A stretch of 64,000 nt of DNA from Pseudomonas sp. B33.4 (GTDB taxonomy: Bacteria; Pseudomonadota; Gammaproteobacteria; Pseudomonadales; Pseudomonadaceae): assembly GCF_034555375.1 (NCBI RefSeq), contig NZ_CP140706.1, positions 549,001-613,000 of the forward strand, written 5' to 3'. The translations under genes were made by a program, and so were the position numbers. Positions 58,806 to 64,000 of the stretch are shown in pieces. The notes beneath the pieces were generated by a model. It was given only the letters and a program-made list of their open reading frames with translations, searched no databases and was not told the DNA's origin. Every line of letters begins with the position of its first letter. Within the stretch, counting starts at the first letter, position 1.

Positions 58806-58834
58806 ACTATACGGAGCGCCTTTTGATCTGTAAA
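58806..58834 (-). promoter_or_regulatory. Promoter of the first tRNA-Leu gene
   Basis: On the minus strand TTTACA (58834-58829), 17-base spacer, TATAGT (58811-58806), followed by a GC-rich discriminator GCGCCAC as is typical of stable RNA promoters. It lies 35 bases before the mature tRNA. Confidence 0.85.
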
Positions 58835-58887
58835 CCCCTGATTTAATTTTAATAAATCAGTTTTAAGAAAACCCGGGCTTAGAATGC

Positions 58888-58913
58888 AAAAAACCCGCTT
58901 TCGCGGGTTTTGT
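58888..58913 (-). terminator. Terminator of the second tRNA-Leu gene
   Basis: AAAAAACCCGC-TTTC-GCGGGTTTT; near-identical to the one at 58626. Confidence 0.9.
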
Positions 58914-58950
58914 GTGAGCCTTGAAACTGATCTAGTCTCAAGCTCGAAAT

Positions 58951-59037
58951 TGGTGCCCAGAAGAAGACTCGAACTTCCACGACCGTAAGGTCACCAGCAC
59001 CTGAAGCTGGCGTGTCTACCAATTTCACCATCTGGGC
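58951..59037 (-). tRNA. tRNA-Leu(CAG), upstream copy
   Basis: 87 nt, CCA encoded, identical to the copy at 58684 except for the variable-arm loop, which is TTAC here in place of GCAA; the four-base GACC/GGTC stem is kept. Anticodon CAG. Two tandem tRNA-Leu at this place, between purA and rnr, agrees with P. aeruginosa as I recall. Confidence 0.97.
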
Positions 59038-59072
59038 AGTATCGGCAACGCTGTGCGTCGTCGATGGCGCGC

Positions 59073-59101
59073 ACTATACGGAGCGTCTTTTTAACTGTAA
59101 A
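59073..59101 (-). promoter_or_regulatory. Promoter of the second tRNA-Leu gene
   Basis: On the minus strand TTTACA (59101-59096), 17-base spacer, TATAGT (59078-59073), GC-rich discriminator GCGCGC. It shares about 25 bases around the boxes with the other copy. Confidence 0.85.
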
Positions 59102-59262
59102 CCCCTGTCAGCAAAAAATATGATTTTTTTTACCGGCGGTGGTCAAAACGGCTTTCCAGCGTCACTACAGGGCCTCTGTTGGGCCTTATAGATTCGGAAA
59201 TTTCCCGTTTCATGGCGCCTATGCCAAACTAACCCGCATATAGACAAGGTGAAAACTCTCTA

Positions 59263-61893
59263 ATGGCCGATTGGCAGTCCCTCGATCCCGAGGCCGCTCG
59301 TGAAGCGGAAAAATATGAAAACCCTATTCCTAGCCGCGAACTGATCCTGGCGCACCTCGCCGATCGGGGTTCGCCTGCTGCCCGCGAGCAACTGGTCGAA
59401 GAGTTTGGTCTGACCACAGAAGACCAGATCGAAGCCCTGCGCCGCCGTCTGCGCGCCATGGAGCGCGACGCTCAACTGATCTACACCCGTCGTGGCACGT
59501 ACGCGCCGGTCGACAAGCTCGACCTTATCCTCGGTCGCATCAGCGGTCACCGTGACGGTTTCGGCTTCCTGGTGCCGGACGACGGCAGCGATGACCTGTT
59601 CATGAGCCCGGCGCAAATGCGTCTGGTATTCGACGGTGACCGTGCGCTGGCCCGTGTTTCCGGTCTCGACCGTCGCGGTCGCCGCGAAGGCGTGATCGTC
59701 GAAGTTGTCTCGCGTGCTCACGAAACCATCGTCGGTCGCTACTTTGAAGAAGGCGGCATCGGCTTCGTCGTTGCCGACAATCCGAAGATTCAGCAAGAAG
59801 TGCTGGTCACCCCGGGCCGCAACGCCAACGCGCAGATCGGTCAGTTCGTCGAGGTGAAAATCACCCACTGGCCGACGCCGCGCTTCCAGCCGCAAGGCGA
59901 CGTGGTTGAAGTGGTCGGCAACTACATGGCGCCGGGCATGGAAATCGACGTTGCCCTGCGCACCTACGATATTCCGCACGTCTGGCCTGAGGCTGTTCTG
60001 AAAGAGGCGGCCAAGCTCAAGCCGGAAGTCGAAGAAAAAGACAAAGAGAAGCGCGTCGACCTGCGCCATCTGCCGTTCGTCACCATTGACGGCGAAGATG
60101 CCCGCGACTTCGATGACGCAGTTTATTGCGAAGCCAAACCTGGCAAGCTGCGCCTGTTCTCCGGCGGCTGGAAGTTGTACGTGGCGATTGCCGACGTTTC
60201 CAGCTACGTGAAGATCGGTTCGGCACTCGACAACGAAGCGCAAGTACGCGGCAACTCGGTGTATTTCCCCGAGCGCGTGGTGCCGATGCTGCCTGAGCAA
60301 CTGTCCAACGGCCTGTGCTCGCTGAACCCGCACGTTGATCGTCTGGCCATGGTTTGCGAGATGACCATCTCCAAGTCTGGCGAAATGACCGACTACTGCT
60401 TCTATGAAGCGGTGATCCATTCCCACGCTCGTCTGACGTACAACAAAGTCAGCGCGATGCTGGAAACGCCGAAAATCACCGAGGCGCGTCAGCTTCGTGG
60501 AGAATACAACGATGTTCTGCCGCACCTCAAACAGCTTTATGCGCTGTACAAGGTGCTGCTGGCTGCCCGTCACGTACGTGGCGCGATCGATTTCGAAACG
60601 CAGGAAACCCGGATCATCTTCGGTACCGAGCGCAAGATCGCCGAAATCCGTCCGACCACCCGCAACGATGCGCACAAGCTGATCGAGGAATGCATGCTGG
60701 CGGCCAACGTAGCCACCGCCGAATTCCTCAAGAAGCACGAAATTCCTGCGCTGTACCGCGTCCACGATGGTCCGCCGCCGGAGCGTCTGGAAAAACTTCG
60801 TGCCTTCCTCGGCGAGCTCGGTCTGTCCCTGCACAAAGGTAAGGACGGCCCGTCGCCGAAGGACTACCAGGCACTGCTGGCGAGCATCAAGGATCGTCCG
60901 GATTTCCACCTGATCCAGACCGTGATGCTGCGTTCGCTGAGTCAAGCGGTGTACAGCGCTGACAATCAGGGCCACTTCGGTCTGAATTACGAAGCGTATA
61001 CCCACTTCACTTCGCCGATCCGTCGTTATCCGGACCTGCTGACGCACCGCGCGATCCGCAGCGTGATCCATTCGAAGCAGGACACCCCGCACGTTCGTCG
61101 TGCCGGCGCGATGACCATTCCGAAGGCGCGCATCTATCCGTACGACGAGGCAGCACTGGAGCAACTCGGCGAGCAGTGCTCGATGAGCGAGCGCCGTGCT
61201 GACGAAGCGACCCGCGACGTGGTGAACTGGCTCAAGTGCGAGTTCATGAAGGACCGCGTGGGCGAGTCGTTCCCGGGCGTGATCACCGCGGTTACCGGTT
61301 TTGGCCTGTTCGTCGAGCTGACCGATATCTACGTCGAAGGCCTGGTGCACGTCACTGCGCTACCGGGTGACTACTACCACTTCGATCCTGTGCATCACCG
61401 CCTGGCGGGCGAGCGCACCGGTCGCAGCTTCCGCCTTGGCGATACCGTTGAAGTGCGCGTGATGCGCGTTGACCTCGACGAGCGCAAGATCGACTTCGAG
61501 ATGGCTGAAAAAACCATCAGTGCGCCGATCGGTCGGAAAAAGCGTGGTGCTGAAACCGCCGCGCCAGCCGCCAAGGAAAAAGCCGAAGCGGCTCCAGCGA
61601 AAACTGCTGGTCGCCGTCCGGCCAAGGAAAAGGCTGCCGAAGCCTATCGCCCAAGCGACGCCGTGGCGAAAAACGCCGAGTTGCGCAAAAGCCGTGAAAT
61701 GAAGAAAGCGCTGCTTTCCGATGCCAAAAACGGTGGTAAAGCGGCGTCCGGGGGAAAGACCGGACGGTCGGCGCCTGAAAAGGCCTCCGGCGGCAAGCCA
61801 GCCAAACCGAGCAAACACCGTAAAGGCCCGCCAAAAGCGGGTTCGGCTCCAGCCAAAAGTGGCGGGGCACGTAAACCGAAGGCGAAGTCATGA
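59263..61893 (+). CDS. rnr: Ribonuclease R
   Basis: 3'-5' exoribonuclease for structured RNA and rRNA quality control. 876 residues. N-terminal helix-turn-helix (MADWQSLDPEAAREAEKY to RRLRAMERDAQLIYTRRGTYAP), cold-shock domains, RNB domain with the catalytic aspartates in IDGEDARDFDDAVY, GLNYEAYTHFTSPIRRYPDL, the S1 domain (FPGVITAVTGFGLFVEL), and a Lys/Ala/Gly-rich tail of about 130 residues (from IGRKKRGAETAAPAAKEK) that is lengthy for the family. ATG 59263 is preceded by a weak site. rlmB overlaps by four bases. Confidence 0.97.
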   Translation: MADWQSLDPEAAREAEKYENPIPSRELILAHLADRGSPAAREQLVEEFGLTTEDQIEALRRRLRAMERDAQLIYTRRGTYAPVDKLDLILGRISGHRDGFGFLVPDDGSDDLFMSPAQMRLVFDGDRALARVSGLDRRGRREGVIVEVVSRAHETIVGRYFEEGGIGFVVADNPKIQQEVLVTPGRNANAQIGQFVEVKITHWPTPRFQPQGDVVEVVGNYMAPGMEIDVALRTYDIPHVWPEAVLKEAAKLKPEVEEKDKEKRVDLRHLPFVTIDGEDARDFDDAVYCEAKPGKLRLFSGGWKLYVAIADVSSYVKIGSALDNEAQVRGNSVYFPERVVPMLPEQLSNGLCSLNPHVDRLAMVCEMTISKSGEMTDYCFYEAVIHSHARLTYNKVSAMLETPKITEARQLRGEYNDVLPHLKQLYALYKVLLAARHVRGAIDFETQETRIIFGTERKIAEIRPTTRNDAHKLIEECMLAANVATAEFLKKHEIPALYRVHDGPPPERLEKLRAFLGELGLSLHKGKDGPSPKDYQALLASIKDRPDFHLIQTVMLRSLSQAVYSADNQGHFGLNYEAYTHFTSPIRRYPDLLTHRAIRSVIHSKQDTPHVRRAGAMTIPKARIYPYDEAALEQLGEQCSMSERRADEATRDVVNWLKCEFMKDRVGESFPGVITAVTGFGLFVELTDIYVEGLVHVTALPGDYYHFDPVHHRLAGERTGRSFRLGDTVEVRVMRVDLDERKIDFEMAEKTISAPIGRKKRGAETAAPAAKEKAEAAPAKTAGRRPAKEKAAEAYRPSDAVAKNAELRKSREMKKALLSDAKNGGKAASGGKTGRSAPEKASGGKPAKPSKHRKGPPKAGSAPAKSGGARKPKAKS

Positions 61894-62657
61894 GTCAGTT
61901 GGAAAAAATCTACGGCGTTCACGCGGTAGAAGCGTTGCTGCGTCACCATCCAAAGCGCGTCAAGCAGATCTGGCTAGCGGAAAGCCGCAACGATCCGCGC
62001 GTGCAGACCCTGGTTGAACTGGCTAACGAAAATCGCGTTCAGGTCGGCCAGGCCGAACGTCGCGAAATGGACGCCTGGGTTGAAGGTGTTCACCAGGGCG
62101 TGGTCGCGGAAGTCAGTCCGAGTCAGGTCTGGGGCGAAGCAATGCTCGACGAGCTGCTTGATCGCACTGACGGCGCGCCACTGTTGCTGGTGCTCGACGG
62201 CGTGACCGATCCGCACAACCTCGGCGCTTGCCTGCGCTCGGCCGATGCCGCCGGTGCGCTGGCGGTGATTGTGCCGAAAGACAAGTCGGCGACTCTGACG
62301 CCTGTGGTGCGTAAAGTCGCTTGCGGCGCGGCAGAAGTAATTCCATTGGTTGCCGTGACTAACCTCGCTCGCACCCTGGAAAAACTTCAGCAGCGCGGTC
62401 TGTGGATTGTCGGTACTGCGGGGGAGGCTGAGGTCAGCATCTACGACCAGGATCTGACTGGCCCGACCATCCTGATCATGGGCGCCGAAGGCAAAGGCAT
62501 GCGTCGCCTGACTCGCGAACACTGCGACTATCTGGTGAAGCTGCCGATGGCCGGTAGCGTCAGCAGTCTGAACGTGTCGGTTGCGACGGGCGTGTGTCTG
62601 TTCGAAGCCCAGCGTCAGCGCGGTGCCAAAGCCAAGGCAGCCACCAAGAAATCCTGA
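61890..62657 (+). CDS. rlmB: 23S rRNA 2'-O-ribose G2251 methyltransferase RlmB
   Basis: SpoU/TrmH-type knotted methyltransferase. 255 residues. N-terminal substrate-binding domain (LEKIYGVHAVEALLRHHPKRVKQ), then SpoU motif 1 DGVTDPHNLGACLRSADAAG, motif 2 LIMGAEGKGMRRLTREHCD, and motif 3 LPMAGSVSSLNVSVATGVCLFE. ATG overlaps the rnr stop; the pair is an operon as in E. coli. It ends in a Lys/Ala tail. Confidence 0.96.
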   Translation: MSQLEKIYGVHAVEALLRHHPKRVKQIWLAESRNDPRVQTLVELANENRVQVGQAERREMDAWVEGVHQGVVAEVSPSQVWGEAMLDELLDRTDGAPLLLVLDGVTDPHNLGACLRSADAAGALAVIVPKDKSATLTPVVRKVACGAAEVIPLVAVTNLARTLEKLQQRGLWIVGTAGEAEVSIYDQDLTGPTILIMGAEGKGMRRLTREHCDYLVKLPMAGSVSSLNVSVATGVCLFEAQRQRGAKAKAATKKS

Positions 62658-62671
62658 TCTGCTGCAAATCC

Positions 62672-62766
62672 CCTGTAGGAGTGAGCCTGCTCGCGATAGC
62701 GGTGCAACATTCAGCATCAAAGTTGAATGTTACCCCCTCATCGCGAGCAGGCTCACTCCTACATTG
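62672..62766. repeat. REP palindrome pair
   Basis: TGTAGGAGTGAGCCTGCTCGCGATAGCGG and TCGCGAGCAGGCTCACTCCTACA as arms. This is the GTAGGAGTGAGCCTGCTCGCGAT variant rather than the GTGGGAGCGAGC type. An inner stem AACATTCA/TGAATGTT forms the centre. Confidence 0.92.
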
Positions 62767-62816
62767 TTTTGTGGGAAGGCGAAGATCGGTGATTGTTCAA
62801 ATAATCACCAATTGCC

Positions 62817-62845
62817 TTGCACCTCTTCTATCCCTTCTCTACAAT
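62817..62845 (+). promoter_or_regulatory. Promoter of rpsF
   Basis: TTGCAC (62817-62822), 17-base spacer, TACAAT (62840-62845). A leader of about 110 bases follows before the rpsF ATG, where an S6:S18-binding leader element could lie; I could not draw a confident structure. Confidence 0.75.
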
Positions 62846-62963
62846 TGCGCCCCTTGCTGTGACGGCAGGCACGCATGTGCCCCGCGCCAGCAAGTCCATA
62901 AGTGTCATTCACTCCTTGTCTGACCGTTTTTGAGCGGCAGGCTACAACCCGTAAGGAGCATTC

Positions 62964-63386
62964 ATGCGTCATTACGAAATCATCTTTCTGGTCCACCCGG
63001 ATCAGAGCGAGCAAGTCGGCGGCATGGTTGAGCGTTACACCAAGCTGATCGAAGAAGACGGCGGCAAAATCCACCGTCTGGAAGATTGGGGCCGTCGTCA
63101 ACTGGCCTACGCAATCAACAATGTTCACAAGGCTCACTACGTGATGCTGAACGTTGAGTGCACTGGCAAGGCCCTGGCCGAGCTGGAAGACAACTTCCGC
63201 TACAACGATGCAGTGATCCGTAACCTGGTCATCCGTCGCGACGAAGCCGTTACCGGCCAGTCCGAGATGCTCAAGGCTGAAGAAAACCGCAGTGAGCGCC
63301 GTGAGCGTCGCGACCGTCCTGAGCACGAAGGCGCCGAAGGCACCGATAGTGATGACAGCGACAACAGCGATAACGCTGACGAGTAA
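62964..63386 (+). CDS. rpsF: 30S ribosomal protein S6
   Basis: Primary component of the 30S platform; forms a heterodimer with S18. 140 residues. Core [31 protein letters not shown] and HYVMLNVEC are standard. The C-tail after residue 110 is acidic, Arg/Asp/Ser-rich ([18 protein letters not shown] then [14 protein letters not shown]). TAAGGAGCATTC precedes the ATG. rpsR follows after 29 bases. Confidence 0.97.
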   Translation: MRHYEIIFLVHPDQSEQVGGMVERYTKLIEEDGGKIHRLEDWGRRQLAYAINNVHKAHYVMLNVECTGKALAELEDNFRYNDAVIRNLVIRRDEAVTGQSEMLKAEENRSERRERRDRPEHEGAEGTDSDDSDNSDNADE

Positions 63387-63415
63387 TCCACGGACCTTAT
63401 TAAGGAGCCTATCAA

Positions 63416-63646
63416 ATGGCACGTTTCTTCCGTCGTCGTAAATTCTGCCGCTTCACCGCTGAAGACGTGAAAGAGATCGATTACAAAGATCTCAACACTC
63501 TGAAAGCCTACGTATCCGAGACCGGCAAAATCGTTCCAAGCCGCATCACCGGTACCAAAGCTCGTTATCAGCGTCAGCTGGCCACCGCTATCAAGCGCGC
63601 CCGCTTCCTGGCCCTGCTGGCCTACACCGACAGCCACGGCCGCTGA
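63416..63646 (+). CDS. rpsR: 30S ribosomal protein S18
   Basis: 76 residues: [18 protein letters not shown], then [39 protein letters not shown] and [12 protein letters not shown]. The Zn ribbon is not conserved; a single Cys is present. TAAGGAGCCTATCAA precedes the ATG. Confidence 0.97.
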
Positions 63647-63682
63647 GACCGGGCAGTCGACAAGTAGCAAAGGATTGAATGC

Positions 63683-64000
63683 ATGCGTGCCTTAGCTGAG
63701 TTCATCATGCGAGGCCGTATGCAGGCCACTCTCGTGGTGGCCGGATGTGCAACATTGCCGTTGTTGTATTGGTTGGGTGCTGCCGCGGGGAGCCTTGTGC
63801 TGCTGCGGCGCGGACTGACGGACGCCCTGGGTGTTCTGTCTCTGGGGCTGCTGCCGGCTTTGATCTGGTGGCTGTATGCCGATGACCCACGCGCGCTTCT
63901 GGTGCTGTTGGGGTCTTCGGGACTTGCGCTGGTTTTGCGTGCAAGTGAGTCCTGGGTTCGCACGCTGCTGGTCAGCGTAGTGATTGGAGTGGTGTTTTCA
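63683..64000 (+). CDS. Integral membrane protein downstream of rpsR (partial)
   Basis: 106 codons present, no stop before the window ends. Hydrophobic segments ATLVVAGCATLPLLYWLGAA, LGVLSLGLLPALIWWLY, ALLVLLGSSGLALVL and VRTLLVSVVIGVVF give a multi-pass membrane protein. Start at ATG 63683 (MRALAEFIMRGRM) with AAAGGA ten bases ahead. It is in the same position as the uncharacterised PA4933-type gene between rpsR and rplI. Function unknown. Confidence 0.8.
   Translation, partial: MRALAEFIMRGRMQATLVVAGCATLPLLYWLGAAAGSLVLLRRGLTDALGVLSLGLLPALIWWLYADDPRALLVLLGSSGLALVLRASESWVRTLLVSVVIGVVFS

Overview
The window is a chromosomal segment of a Pseudomonas, most likely of the P. fluorescens group. The evidence is high GC third positions, REP palindromes built on the GTGGGAGCGAGCCTGCTCGC core, and a gene order that follows, from memory, the P. 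aeruginosa PAO1 backbone from the tolC/thiC area to rpsR. Species cannot be fixed from the sequence alone. No prophage, transposase, integrase or CRISPR array was seen.

Layout. 1-4.7 kb: a partial tolC (minus), then a TPP riboswitch driving thiC and the HMP transporter cytX. 4.7-14.3 kb: a DUF3298 lipoprotein, then nudF-yqiB-cpdA-yqiA-parE (the same order as in E. coli), a phytase-esterase-like protein, a retropepsin-like protease and parC. 14.4-23.7 kb: a PqiC-like lipoprotein, a composite palindromic repeat, ahpA divergent from serB, then a minus-strand run (FimW-like PilZ protein, psd, rhodanese, HDOD protein). 23.8-28.8 kb: motAB, a sterol-desaturase-like membrane protein, rsgA, orn. 28.9-39.6 kb: a TRIC-type channel gene, then an AT-richer accessory block of four large genes on the plus strand: two mutually paralogous proteins of unknown function, an LRR protein of the Pseudomonas dermonecrotic-toxin-like class lacking a catalytic end, and a 1600-residue TcC-like RHS protein with an unrecognised C-terminal tail. 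39.7-53.7 kb: queG / nnrD-tsaE-amiB-mutL-miaA-hfq-hflX-hflK-hflC, hisZ, purA. 53.8-58.5 kb: a chemoreceptor and a two-gene iron(III) ABC system without ATPase. 58.6-64 kb: two near-identical tRNA-Leu(CAG) genes, each with its own promoter and terminator, then rnr-rlmB and rpsF-rpsR followed by a membrane protein cut by the window end.

Most of the window is housekeeping: thiamine, topoisomerase IV, serine, phospholipid, flagellar stator, RNA processing and quality control, mismatch repair, ribosome. The block worth a second look is 29.5-39.6 kb. It looks like a secreted-toxin locus: the TcC-like RHS cocoon carries a variable tail and has no immunity gene behind it, and it is accompanied by an LRR effector-like protein and a duplicated family (343 and 328 residues) that I cannot name. 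Other unusual points are a degenerate cyclase-like domain in AhpA, a FimW-like protein without fimX beside it, a composite MITE-like repeat, and a modular duplication of the tRNA-Leu unit.
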